A DNA stretch of 64,000 nucleotides from Thermotomaculum hydrothermale (GTDB taxonomy: Bacteria > Acidobacteriota > Holophagae > Thermotomaculales > Thermotomaculaceae). The translations under genes were made by a program, and so were the position numbers. Below are positions 9,201-16,587 of this stretch, in pieces (positions within the stretch are counted from its first letter, which is position 1; each line of letters starts with the position of its first letter). The DNA lies in contig NZ_AP017470.1 in the NCBI RefSeq assembly GCF_016592575.1, positions 2,180,501 to 2,244,500 of the forward strand. Reading direction: 5' to 3'. A model generated the notes under the pieces. That model saw only the letters and a list, made by a program, of their open reading frames with translations, did not search any database and was not told where the DNA came from.

Positions 9201-9873
9201 AATTATTACTTTGCCTGCTGTTTATGTGGATAGCTCCAATAATGAATGGGTTTCTATTGGAGAATTAGGTTGCCAGGATGTATATTCTGGAATCTTTGCC
9301 AATAATGCAGTGCTTTATACTTTTAAAGCATATCCAACAAGATCCTGTAATGGTAGCAAGAATCTTGTGGATTTGACGCAATATGTGGATAATTCAAATT
9401 TCAACACAGAAATTCCTTTAGGCGGTAATGATGGATACTATTTTGAATTAAAGAGAAACGAAACAATGTTCGCAGATCCGCTTATTACAACCTACTTCTA
9501 TGAGGATGCAGACACAGGGGCAACAAAATTTGAAACCGTTAGTGTTTTTGTTACCTATCAGTATCCAGAAAGTGGAGATTATTGCGGATTGGGTACTTCT
9601 TACCTTTATATATTCGGGGTAACAGATTTGTTTGTAGGAACGAGAGAGGATAACCAGAATGATTACGGTTCAATGGTTTCAAAGGGAAGAAGCGGAAGCC
9701 CGGTTAGGACAGGGGTGAGTGGAACAGTATGGATAAATACTCCTGACGGGCCTTTGAGAATTATGCCTCTTGATGATAGTGCAGGTTCTTCATCAATTCC
9801 AATATATTCACCTTTGTCAACTAACTGTTCAGATGCTAAAAAAGTAGGAGCTGGCTCATGGGTAGTATATTAA
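6271..9873 (+). CDS. pilY1: PilY1-type pilus tip adhesin
   Basis: A 1200-residue exported protein. A signal peptide (about residues 1-23) is followed by a von Willebrand factor A-like region whose MIDAS motif is D49-x-S51-x-S53 (DNSGSMAWD), with a later MTDGE segment. The C-terminal part has the PilY1 beta-propeller signature VVVVGANDGMLHGF (about residue 735) and an Asp/Asn-rich loop near 810-825 that could bind calcium. PilY1 controls pilus extension and retraction and adhesion, and travels to the tip with minor pilins. The ATG at 6271 has a strong GGGGG site. An in-frame start 42 nt upstream would overlap the PilX-like gene and spoil the signal peptide. Confidence 0.93.
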   Translation: MRRVINSAILCLLMITFAFSGYAACTRKVFDPLEPINKTVPPNILVVVDNSGSMAWDTRNLYLYDYRTNTYVWYGDYAPATGDYYHYSLDYQKYYSRIRRVQPYERFDYSTPAGLTRISTGNYAKVGEIQIPDSGKVDYAGFAVDVWVPYDVYRNRTKANISIKLEHEGIETEIKPTNQWFAYRYSDGYAGSRDRKIINGRYYYRLRVQYAFPQFYGQDKAGVWKLYLKTSYTTYRLYYERFGLAFNIYVSKMTALKTVLKRIFEANPEVRFALGTYKARASYTTVWDADGLKRSSYYWYVTSSNPGLSVWEDWPSDGIDTQSNRQSLIEWIDLKDANHDETVNGSLRKEIFARGYTPIQSCMRNVRSFLNYKYSQDSYQACRNYAVVFMTDGECTERGCSNTTIRNTIASIYRDHIIQVGTSSRGTKTYVIGLSLKEEDRQWLDDWADAGDDGDYRNNSAHAYMPQNSEELMEAFSDAVHSASAQEVVINSDVIFGTINPDKAPAGTIFHADTFTTPSGATYEGKYPALEANIMYTTKIFYPSWEGDLIAYMPMYRSASDHKLYYFPQIYDSSTGTYKPDYPKIWSAREELSKVLNGYDDNGNHVPGIRDALGMTGYTTTEDDSIPWRNIKLVVPNGAYPNFTMINLNQFVYDSTNQKWVPSPTLVSQVADAVYPGDSNAIGKAAKLIHFVQTRMLGDITYSSPSTIFEPEMGFEDWRDSYLKYKIVARHLRTPVVVVGANDGMLHGFNAYTGKEEWAVIPWGVIESLKQMVDNYDPENNPSGQVDVTNQDSLGRNMHIYGIASSPKIVDIGNLDDDNPDNDEWRTVLVCGLGGGGNSYFCLDVTNPLNPQIRWDTSTNSDFDDLGETWAYPAMWLTKMGNDYYNVGFFTSGYSTDNSKGKELYVMNIATGDLITKKSILSGRNDDFLFAAPAGILNPDARFIKGVYVGSTHGELFRYDLMADDVCEVFDTNNGYAIITLPAVYVDSSNNEWVSIGELGCQDVYSGIFANNAVLYTFKAYPTRSCNGSKNLVDLTQYVDNSNFNTEIPLGGNDGYYFELKRNETMFADPLITTYFYEDADTGATKFETVSVFVTYQYPESGDYCGLGTSYLYIFGVTDLFVGTREDNQNDYGSMVSKGRSGSPVRTGVSGTVWINTPDGPLRIMPLDDSAGSSSIPIYSPLSTNCSDAKKVGAGSWVVY

Positions 9874-10556
9874 AAAATAAAAAAGGGTTTTCTCTTGTAG
9901 AATTACTTGTTGCTATTGCGGTGCTCATAATTATTATGGGCGCCGCAGCCCTTACTGTTGGCACTTCTACAAGGGATGCAAGGACAAAAAAGGCTGCGTT
10001 TGTATTTAAGACTATGTTAACTGATGGTTCGAAAGAAGCAATGTCAAGTTATAAACAAATTATTGTTGAATTAGACCCCTCATTTTCCTCTGGTTCAAGG
10101 TTCAGGATGTATATAGACAGTGATGAAAATTTTTCTTACGGTGGAGCAAATGACAGAATACTTGCTTACTTTGTTGTGACAGGAGACAAAGTAGACCCTG
10201 GTGCACCGGCTGGTTTTAATGGTGATTATTATTTTGTTCCAGATGTTGTTTTTTCAGGGAGTATTGAAGGTGGGGGCAATAGCCTTGACCTTTCTTCGAT
10301 ATATGGGACAGGATTTGAAAACATTCCAATTTTGGGAGGAAATGCAAAAATCATTATAAGGCCGGAAGGGGTCTTTGTTGTAAAGCAGGGAGGAGTTGAA
10401 CTTCCTGCTGGTGGCCTGGTATTATTCAGGCATACTGATGATATTGATGAGGGAGTTCAGGACAGGCAATACTTTGTTTTAATTACAAAGACTTTTTTAA
10501 GGATTTTAAAGCTTGAAGATGATGGAAGCGGTAACTATGTTCCAAAAGAATTGTAG
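9858..10556 (+). CDS. FimT/GspH-like minor prepilin
   Basis: A 232-residue prepilin with leader MGSILKNKKG, cleavage after Gly10, and FSLVELLVAIAVLIIIMG including Glu5. The following TSTRDARTKKAAFVFKTML segment resembles the post-helix region of FimT/GspH pseudopilins. It overlaps the end of pilY1 by 16 nt and has an AGGAG site before its ATG, so translation is likely coupled. It closes the pilin operon and is followed by a clear terminator. FimT versus another minor pilin class cannot be settled by eye. Confidence 0.8.
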   Translation: MGSILKNKKGFSLVELLVAIAVLIIIMGAAALTVGTSTRDARTKKAAFVFKTMLTDGSKEAMSSYKQIIVELDPSFSSGSRFRMYIDSDENFSYGGANDRILAYFVVTGDKVDPGAPAGFNGDYYFVPDVVFSGSIEGGGNSLDLSSIYGTGFENIPILGGNAKIIIRPEGVFVVKQGGVELPAGGLVLFRHTDDIDEGVQDRQYFVLITKTFLRILKLEDDGSGNYVPKEL

Positions 10557-10579
10557 TAATTGATAAATAGAGAAAAATT

Positions 10580-10604
10580 AACCCCGCTTTATGCGGGGTT
10601 TTTA
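10580..10604 (+). terminator. rho-independent terminator after the pilin operon
   Basis: AACCCCGC and GCGGGGTT form an 8 bp stem with a 5 nt loop, followed by a run of T. It ends the pilin operon. On the opposite strand it is also followed by an AATTTTT tract, so it may serve the convergent gene ending at 10641. Confidence 0.85.
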
Positions 10605-10640
10605 TTTGCTATTTTTTGAATTCTAAATAAAGAAATTAAA

Positions 10641-11681
10641 TTATTCAAGTGTAAAAGCAATTGCCATGTGCCCTACCCAGTGTTTAAGTGAAAAGGGTGC
10701 TGAAATTCCAAATCCATAACCTTTTAATGGCACAATTGGGTCAATATAGGTATCGTCATAGCGGACAAAGTGGCCGTAGAGATTTTTTCCTGTTAATTTT
10801 TCAATTGTTTTTTCTGTTGTTAATAACCCAAAGGGTATTGAGTATCTTCCACACCAAAGTGTTTTCTCGTAAGCTCCATCTGACACAATCCGTTTTATTC
10901 TTGTCTTTGTAATCTTTCCCTTATAGTATTTGTCAAATAATTCAAGGTCATGCTCTCTTGCTTTTTTATGCCCCTCTTCTCCCTTTCCAAATTCAAGGTT
11001 GTGAAAGTCTTCCCCATAATGGTTTGCATCTGCCGATATTAAAAAGACAACTTCATTAAGATTAAGATTTTTTTCTTTAATGTATGAGACAATTGCCTTT
11101 GATAATTCAGAGGACAATTTTTCAATATGCGTTAAATCCATTGGCGGTATCATTACTGGCATTATTTCAATTCCTCTGTCATAGTAATTCAAAAATGGCA
11201 GCACTGCTTCAATTGAATGCTCATTTGCGTGAAGGATGTTGCTTATTATATAGTCTTTGTCGTTTAATTTTTGTTTTAAATACTCCCTCATATCAGAGAC
11301 TTTTACTGGGTTATAAGGGGCATACCAGTATGAGTAGTTGTCAAATATAAGGGTGTTGGTTACTTTTCCTGCAATCTTTCTCGCTGCTTTGTGGGTTACC
11401 CCAAATATAATAGCCAGTTTTTTCCCCTTTATCTGTTTGATAAGGGAATTTAAAGTTACTCCTGAGTAAAGGTGGTCGTCGTGGGGAAATATTGCAGCAA
11501 CAATATTCCCATCAATTCTGTTGTAAGGCAAATTCATTCTCTCAACAGTTTTAATTAACTCTTCAATCTGTTTGTTGCTCCAAGCATAAGAGATGTCATC
11601 AAATGGTTTTCTTACATTGTCCTTAGAAAAAACCGCAGTCCCGAATAGCAAAAAGACGCTTAAAAAAATTAAATATCTCAT
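10641..11681 (-). CDS. exported Memo-family protein (AmmeMemoRadiSam system protein B-like)
   Basis: A 346-residue protein of the Memo family. Family segments are FPHDDHLYSG (family: PHAGYxYSG), HANEHSIEAVLPFL (family: HSxExQLPFL), SADANHYG (family: SDLSHY) and LWCGRYSIPFG. These supply the His, His and Cys of the metal/active site seen in human Memo. Unusually, it starts with a clear signal peptide, MRYLIFLSVFLLFGTAVFS, so it probably acts outside the cytoplasm; ordinary Memo proteins are cytoplasmic. The function of Memo is poorly defined (a copper-dependent redox activity is reported for the human protein). Its ATG overlaps the end of nadB by 4 nt, so it is co-transcribed with nadB and speE. 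The usual AmmeMemoRadiSam partners are not adjacent. Confidence 0.82.
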   Translation of the reverse strand: MRYLIFLSVFLLFGTAVFSKDNVRKPFDDISYAWSNKQIEELIKTVERMNLPYNRIDGNIVAAIFPHDDHLYSGVTLNSLIKQIKGKKLAIIFGVTHKAARKIAGKVTNTLIFDNYSYWYAPYNPVKVSDMREYLKQKLNDKDYIISNILHANEHSIEAVLPFLNYYDRGIEIMPVMIPPMDLTHIEKLSSELSKAIVSYIKEKNLNLNEVVFLISADANHYGEDFHNLEFGKGEEGHKKAREHDLELFDKYYKGKITKTRIKRIVSDGAYEKTLWCGRYSIPFGLLTTEKTIEKLTGKNLYGHFVRYDDTYIDPIVPLKGYGFGISAPFSLKHWVGHMAIAFTLE

Positions 11682-13249
11682 AAATCCTCCCTTTCAGAGG
11701 TAATATAGTGGCAACCTGAACTTTCCCTGTTTCTCAAAGCCTGACTGGAAATTACCCTTGCAACTGTTATCATATTCCTTAATTCAATCAGCCTTTTTGA
11801 TAGTTTATTTTCCTTGTAAAAGTTTTCAACCGTGTTGTAAAGAAAGAGAAGGTCAGTGTTTAATCGTTTTAACCTTTTAGGTGAGCGAATTATCCCTGCA
11901 TAGTTCCACATTAAATTTCTTATGTTTTCAATATCTCCCTCAATTAAAACAGGGTCGGCAATGTTTCCCTCCGGTTCTATCCAGTCTGGAATCTGACTGA
12001 TTCTCTTTTCTGATAGTTTATCCTTCTTTTTTGTTAAGGTTTCTGCACATTTGTATGCCATAACAAGCCCTTCAAGGAGAGAGGTTGAGGCTAACCTGTT
12101 TGCCCCGTGCAACCCTGTGCATGCACACTCTCCAATTGCATAAAGCCTCTTTATCCCTGTCTCTCCGTTTAACTTTGCCTTTATCCCACCGCAAAAGTAA
12201 TGGGCGGCCGGGATTACAGGAACAGGATTATTTTCAATATCAATGTTTTTTTCTATGCATTTTTTATAGATTTGTGGGAATCTCTTTTTTATATCGTATT
12301 TCTCTTTTACCTTTGTAAGGTCAAGATAAACACAGGGCTCTTTAGTTTTTGTTAAATAATCAAATATTGCCCTTGAAACAATATCCCTCGGGGCAAGAGA
12401 GCCTAAAGGGTGATAATCTTTAATAAAGGGGTAGCCGTTTTTGTCAACAATTTCTGCCCCCTCTCCCCTCACTGATTCTGAAATTAAAAATCTTTCATTT
12501 GAATAGGGAAGGTAAAGGGTTGTTGGATGAAACTGAATAAACTCAGTATTTATTACCTCGCATCCAGTCCTAATTGCCATTGCAATTCCGTCTCCTGTTG
12601 AAGAGTCAGGGTTTGTTGTGTGTTTAAAAATATAGCCAACACCCCCTGTGGCAAGCACTGTGCTTTCTGCAAATATTTTTATTACCCTTTTTTCTTTTAA
12701 AAGGTATGCATAGACCCCCCAGACTTCTTTTTTTCTATACCTTTCTTCTGGGTTTCTTGAATGATGTGTGTTATCTATTAAGTCAATTGCCATACAGTCT
12801 GTAATAATTTCTATATTTTTGTTTGCTTTCGCTTTTTGTATTAGTTTTAACTCAATCTCTCTTCCTGTATAGTCTTTCTGGAATAAAATTCTTGGTATTG
12901 AGTGTGCCCCTTCTTTTGTATAAACAAATTTGCCTTTTTGTTGTGAGAACTCAACTCCAACTTTTTCTATCAGAAACTCTTTTATTACTTTAAAAGCTGT
13001 TGAGGCTATTTCTTTTGCAACCTTTTTGTTTACTAATTTTCCCCCTGCCTTGATTATGTCTTTTACAATAAGGTCTGGGGAATCTTTTTCTCCTAATGCA
13101 ACTATTCCGCCCTGCGCATAGTATGTATTGGACTTTTCTAAATTACTTTCCTTTGTTATTAAGCAGACACTTTGTCCATTTTCGGCAAGGTGAAGGGCTA
13201 AGGATAGCCCGCTTATCCCTGAGCCTATAACAAGTGTGTTAAAGAGCAT
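11678..13249 (-). CDS. nadB: L-aspartate oxidase
   Basis: A 523-residue FAD enzyme that oxidises L-aspartate to iminoaspartate, the first step of de novo NAD synthesis. The FAD loop is IGSGISGLSLALHLAENG (about residues 7-24). The fumarate reductase/NadB signatures TYYAQGGIVA, FIQFHPTTLY, SVRGEGAEIVD, APRDIVSRAI and LHGANRLASTSLLEG are all present. The C-terminal NRESSGCHYI segment is typical of NadB. It lies 2 nt downstream of speE and overlaps the Memo gene by 4 nt. nadA and nadC are not in the window. NAD salvage genes lie about 40 kb away at 53.5 kb. Confidence 0.95.
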   Translation of the reverse strand: MLFNTLVIGSGISGLSLALHLAENGQSVCLITKESNLEKSNTYYAQGGIVALGEKDSPDLIVKDIIKAGGKLVNKKVAKEIASTAFKVIKEFLIEKVGVEFSQQKGKFVYTKEGAHSIPRILFQKDYTGREIELKLIQKAKANKNIEIITDCMAIDLIDNTHHSRNPEERYRKKEVWGVYAYLLKEKRVIKIFAESTVLATGGVGYIFKHTTNPDSSTGDGIAMAIRTGCEVINTEFIQFHPTTLYLPYSNERFLISESVRGEGAEIVDKNGYPFIKDYHPLGSLAPRDIVSRAIFDYLTKTKEPCVYLDLTKVKEKYDIKKRFPQIYKKCIEKNIDIENNPVPVIPAAHYFCGGIKAKLNGETGIKRLYAIGECACTGLHGANRLASTSLLEGLVMAYKCAETLTKKKDKLSEKRISQIPDWIEPEGNIADPVLIEGDIENIRNLMWNYAGIIRSPKRLKRLNTDLLFLYNTVENFYKENKLSKRLIELRNMITVARVISSQALRNRESSGCHYITSEREDL

Positions 13250-13251
13250 GG

Positions 13252-14139
13252 CTATTTTGTTGAAAACTTTTCAATAAATTTCTTTAAAACAGGAGGTAAT
13301 TCAAGAAACGCTCTTATATTTGAATCAGTTAAGGTTTTAACATCGGGTATATTAGAGACAAATTTTTCTGGAATCCTTGAGGACTCAAGCATTTTTTCAT
13401 TTTTTGAAAACAAAAGCATTCCTGTGTAGCCGGTAATGTAAAAGGCAACAGGCACTGCTATAACTTTAACCCCTATAAAGTGTTTTTTAACCCTTGGTAA
13501 AACATAGGAATAGCATTCCCCATATATGTGAAAATCGGAAATCAACTGGATTATTACACCATCTTCCTTTATTACCCTTTTAAGTTTTGTATAAAACTCT
13601 TCTGAGATAAGAATCCCTGCTTTGTCAAATGGGTCTGTTGAATCAATTATAATTATGTCCAATGAGTTTTCTTTTAAGTTATCAAGGTATTTAAATCCAT
13701 CCCCTATTTCAAGCTTAAACCTTGGATCTTTTTCGCATATTTTCCCCCATGGGAAATGCTCTCTGCAAACTTTTACAACATTTCCATCAAGTTCGCACAT
13801 TGCAATTTTTTTTATGTTTTTATGTTTTAAAAGGTGATAGGCAACTCCAAAGTCTCCACCGCCTATTATTAGTGCTTCTATATTTTCCCTGTTTACAAGT
13901 CCAACCGGGATGTGAGCCATAGGTTCGTGATAATACGCTTCCATAAGGTTGGATACATTAAAAACATTGTCTAAAATTAACATTTTTCCGTGCAATCTGT
14001 TTTCTCCAACAAGGATGTCCTGATATTTGCTTCTTTTGTGATAGTGCACCCTTTCTATTCTGTGGACAAAGGCAAGTTCAGGCCCCATTGTTTCAAAAAG
14101 CTCTATTCTATCCCTTCCGAAAATTCCGTAAACCTCCAT
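13252..14139 (-). CDS. speE: spermidine synthase-like aminopropyltransferase
   Basis: A 295-residue protein of the spermidine synthase family, which transfers the aminopropyl group of decarboxylated S-adenosylmethionine to a polyamine. Seen are the N-terminal beta domain with KYQDILVGEN (family YQ-I), the cofactor loop GGGDFG (family GGGDGG), the acidic CELDGNVV strand end, and DSTDPFDKAGILISEEFY, which carries the catalytic DSTDP. The F in GGGDFG and the sequence around DPFDKA differ from E. coli-type enzymes, so the acceptor may be putrescine, agmatine or a longer polyamine. A strong AGGGGGG site precedes the ATG at 14139. Confidence 0.88.
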   Translation of the reverse strand: MEVYGIFGRDRIELFETMGPELAFVHRIERVHYHKRSKYQDILVGENRLHGKMLILDNVFNVSNLMEAYYHEPMAHIPVGLVNRENIEALIIGGGDFGVAYHLLKHKNIKKIAMCELDGNVVKVCREHFPWGKICEKDPRFKLEIGDGFKYLDNLKENSLDIIIIDSTDPFDKAGILISEEFYTKLKRVIKEDGVIIQLISDFHIYGECYSYVLPRVKKHFIGVKVIAVPVAFYITGYTGMLLFSKNEKMLESSRIPEKFVSNIPDVKTLTDSNIRAFLELPPVLKKFIEKFSTK

Positions 14140-14147
14140 TTACCCCC

Positions 14148-14621
14148 CTAAAATTGATTTATTATTTTGTATTTTTCTTCCATATATTCCTGTTTTGAGA
14201 TTTTTCCACTTTTGTATAATTTTTCAAGTTTTTGAAGTTTTTCAAGCAGAATATCAGCGCTGTTTCTGTATTGATTTGTATAATACTGTTGCTTTGTGCC
14301 AGTTGAGTGAATGGTATTGCTGTTCTCCTTTTTTTCTTTTCTCAAAATTGCAACAGCTTTAAGTGTACTTGTATCAGGTGTTTTTAATCTTGATATAAGT
14401 TTTACTAATTTCTGGCTTTTTTTTATTTGATTAGCTTTATTCAGAGAAATAAGTGATTTTTTAATTTCCCCTTCAAAGAAAGCAATATACCCTTTTAGCA
14501 AATGGTATGAGTATGAATGGCTTTTGTAACAGTCTTTGTTTTTCCCAAGTAACTTTAATGCCTTCTTCAATCTATTTTCTTTTATTAAATTGAAAACTTC
14601 TTTGTTTTTACATGTTTTCAA
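14148..14621 (-). CDS. C-terminal part of a frame-broken gene: TPR-like region and SHOCT motif
   Basis: As it stands this is a 157-codon frame from a TTG at 14621 with no convincing ribosome binding site. In the same frame, coding continues upstream without a stop to about 14700, reading ...NEVIKTVWPWKEVIDFPDLDL..., and runs into the end of the preceding gene. Removing one base from the 8-base run at 14692-14699 joins the two. The visible part has a helical, TPR-like segment (residues 5-80) and ends in LYKSGKISKQEYMEEKYKI, a typical SHOCT motif. I read it as the C-terminal half of a single periplasmic protein. It lies 8 nt upstream of speE. Confidence 0.7.
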   Translation of the reverse strand: MKTCKNKEVFNLIKENRLKKALKLLGKNKDCYKSHSYSYHLLKGYIAFFEGEIKKSLISLNKANQIKKSQKLVKLISRLKTPDTSTLKAVAILRKEKKENSNTIHSTGTKQQYYTNQYRNSADILLEKLQKLEKLYKSGKISKQEYMEEKYKIINQF

Positions 14622-14676
14622 GTCTAAATCTGGAAAGTCTATAACCTCTTTCCATGGCCAGACTGTTTTTATAACT

Positions 14677-15210
14677 TCATTTGAGGAGTTTAAAAAAAAG
14701 GATTTCTACAACCTTTGATGTTTCAGGGTAAATGGGTGTTTTTGAACAAACAGTGGTTTGAAATTCAATGTTTTTGTTTTTCAATACAAGACCGTCTCTT
14801 GAATGAAATACTGATATTTCAAAATCAATAGTCCCTTTTTTGCATGGAATTTTTCCTTTTAAAAAATCCTTTTCCACTGAGAGATTTTTAAGGTCAACAA
14901 ATATAATGTCAATATTTCCGAAAGTTTTGTAAATCTTTATTAAATCCTTTTCTGTTATCCTTTCCCGGCCTATTTTGTGGTTTTTTAGAAAGTCTGAGAA
15001 TGCTTTGCGATTAATTACCTCTAATTTTGTGTTTTTTTTGATTTCTTCTTCAAGAAAGCCTGTAAACTCGTATGGAGTGTTTTCAGACGGTATAAAAACT
15101 ACTCCGTCTGCTTCTGATTCTATTTCAGGGGAGTGAATAAGTTTTACTTCAAAACCCTTTGCAATGAATGGGATAGCAATTATAATTAAGACAACTATTA
15201 TTTTCTTCAT
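14677..15210 (-). CDS. exported protein, N-terminal part of a frame-broken gene (LpoB/CsgG-like domain suspected)
   Basis: A 177-residue frame beginning with a signal sequence (MKKIIVVLIIIAIPFIAKG). The mixed alpha/beta domain, with IEFQTTVCSKTPIYPETSKVVEILFFKLLK at its end described by positions 148-177, resembles the small CsgG/LpoB-like lipoprotein folds by layout only. The stop at 14677 follows a run of eight T (coding strand). With seven T the frame would continue through 14148 to give one protein of roughly 355 residues with TPR-like and SHOCT parts. Function unknown. First gene of the unit that continues to speE, nadB and the Memo-family gene. Confidence 0.7.
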   Translation of the reverse strand: MKKIIVVLIIIAIPFIAKGFEVKLIHSPEIESEADGVVFIPSENTPYEFTGFLEEEIKKNTKLEVINRKAFSDFLKNHKIGRERITEKDLIKIYKTFGNIDIIFVDLKNLSVEKDFLKGKIPCKKGTIDFEISVFHSRDGLVLKNKNIEFQTTVCSKTPIYPETSKVVEILFFKLLK

Positions 15211-15286
15211 ATTTTAAGTTTACCGCAATTGAAGTTTGAGGTGAAATTTTTTTAAATGTTTGTGTATAATGGTTGAGAGGTGAATA

Positions 15287-15376
15287 ATGGATTTTATAGA
15301 GACAATACTTGCTGTTGCATTTGGATGGTACCTTTTTCAGAAGGTTGTATCAATTCTTACAGGCAACCCAACCTGA
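15287..15376 (+). CDS. possible 29-residue small membrane protein
   Basis: ATG at 15287 opens a 29-codon frame, MDFIETILAVAFGWYLFQKV... ending GNPT, with one amphipathic/hydrophobic helix. GAGAGGTG lies 6 nt upstream, and TGTGTATAAT (15261-15270) forms an extended -10 element just before it, so transcription with a leader of about 10 nt is plausible. No -35 is clear. The 3' end overlaps nested inverted repeats (15356-15403). It is too short to assign to a family and could be a chance frame, but start signals and hydrophobicity agree. Confidence 0.45.
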   Translation: MDFIETILAVAFGWYLFQKVVSILTGNPT

Positions 15377-15411
15377 GTGGACAATTCCTGTAAGTATTAC
15401 AGGGATGACGA

Positions 15412-16353
15412 TTAGTCTTTTATCCTTTTTATGTGAGTTTCCCCATTGTATTCAAAAAATTCTATTAAGCCATCTTTTTCAAGTTTTTTTACAAGAGATT
15501 TGAGTTTACTTGTATTTATTGAAAGGCTGTCTGATAATTCCTGAATTGTACATGGCCTTATCCCGACGGTTTTTAAGACAACCTCTTTAAGCAACTCTCC
15601 TTTAAGGTGTTCAATTACACTGCCGTTTGATGAATAGTATTTTACAGGCTCTGCAATATCACCTAAAATATTTTTTAATTTGTTTATACTCTCTTCTGAT
15701 GCGCTTTTTGCAAACCCTTCGGCAGGCGGCCTGAAAACAGTGTTTATCTGCACCTTATCTGGCTTTATTAAGTCTATTTTTTCTTTTATGTGCAAAAATT
15801 CTTCTTCCGTTGTATTTATTCCTTCAACCAACAACACTTCTAAAAGGTAATGCCCCTTAAATTCTTTTCTCATTTCAATTAATCCGTTTACATATCTGTT
15901 GTAATCTGAAAATTCTCTGTGTGGCCTGTTTATCTTTAAAAAGGTTTTTTCAGTTCCCGCATCTAAGGAAGGCACAAGGTAATTGCATTGCTTACAGTTT
16001 TCTCTTATTTCTTTTTTAAAAAGAAGAGAACCGTTTGTAAGAATAACAACTGGAATGTGTGTAATTTCCTTTATCCCTTTAATTAAATCCCCTAAACTTT
16101 TGTATAAAGTTGGTTCTCCGCTTCCTGCAAAGGTAATGAAGTCAGGTAAGGCTTTGTGGTTTTTTATTAACCACTCTTTTAATTCCTTTAAAACAACTCT
16201 ATAATCAAAATCTATTAAATCTTTTTTTGGGGTACCTGTTCCCACTTCACAGTAAACACAGTTAAATGTGCAGTATTTTTGTTTCGGGAAAAGATCAATT
16301 CCCAATGACCGTCCAAATCTTCTTGAAGGTACAGGACCAAAGATATACTTCAT
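15412..16353 (-). CDS. radical SAM protein with C-terminal winged-helix domain
   Basis: A 313-residue radical SAM enzyme. The cluster motif is C28-x3-C32-x2-C35 in KYCTFNCVYCEVG, preceded by FGPVPSRRFGRSLGIDLFP, which defines a conserved subgroup often annotated only as radical SAM protein. FAGSGEPTLY and LTNGSLL follow in the partial TIM barrel. Residues about 235-313 form a helix-turn-helix/winged-helix module (CTIQELSDSLSINTSKLKSLVKKLEKDGLI). The gene starts 1 nt after feoA, as the last member of the DtxR-feoB-feoA unit. Its chemistry is unknown. The location suggests a link to iron supply, which is inference. Confidence 0.88.
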   Translation of the reverse strand: MKYIFGPVPSRRFGRSLGIDLFPKQKYCTFNCVYCEVGTGTPKKDLIDFDYRVVLKELKEWLIKNHKALPDFITFAGSGEPTLYKSLGDLIKGIKEITHIPVVILTNGSLLFKKEIRENCKQCNYLVPSLDAGTEKTFLKINRPHREFSDYNRYVNGLIEMRKEFKGHYLLEVLLVEGINTTEEEFLHIKEKIDLIKPDKVQINTVFRPPAEGFAKSASEESINKLKNILGDIAEPVKYYSSNGSVIEHLKGELLKEVVLKTVGIRPCTIQELSDSLSINTSKLKSLVKKLEKDGLIEFFEYNGETHIKRIKD

Positions 16354-16354
16354 T

Positions 16355-16579
16355 TTAGTTTTCCTTTACAAGTATTTTTGATGCCATTCCCCTGCCAATT
16401 GCAACTGTACTTCCATTTACATCAAGGAGAATGGGGCAAATTTTATCCTTTTTTTTGATTTTTATCTTTACCCCTTCTTGAATTCCAAGTTTATAGAGTT
16501 TTAATACAAAGTTTGACCCGCCATTGAAACTTACAATCTCAACTTCTTTGCCCTGTTTTGCATTTAATAAAGTTTCCAT
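16355..16579 (-). CDS. feoA: ferrous iron transport protein A
   Basis: A 74-residue SH3-like FeoA protein with the typical layout: GKEVEIVSFNGG at the start, LYKLGIQEGVKIKI in the middle and a C-terminal GSTVAIGRGMASKILV. FeoA is a small cytoplasmic partner needed for full FeoB activity. It follows feoB after 8 nt and precedes the radical SAM gene by 1 nt, so all are probably one transcript under the DtxR-family regulator. Confidence 0.92.
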   Translation of the reverse strand: METLLNAKQGKEVEIVSFNGGSNFVLKLYKLGIQEGVKIKIKKKDKICPILLDVNGSTVAIGRGMASKILVKEN

Positions 16580-16587
16580 AAATACTC

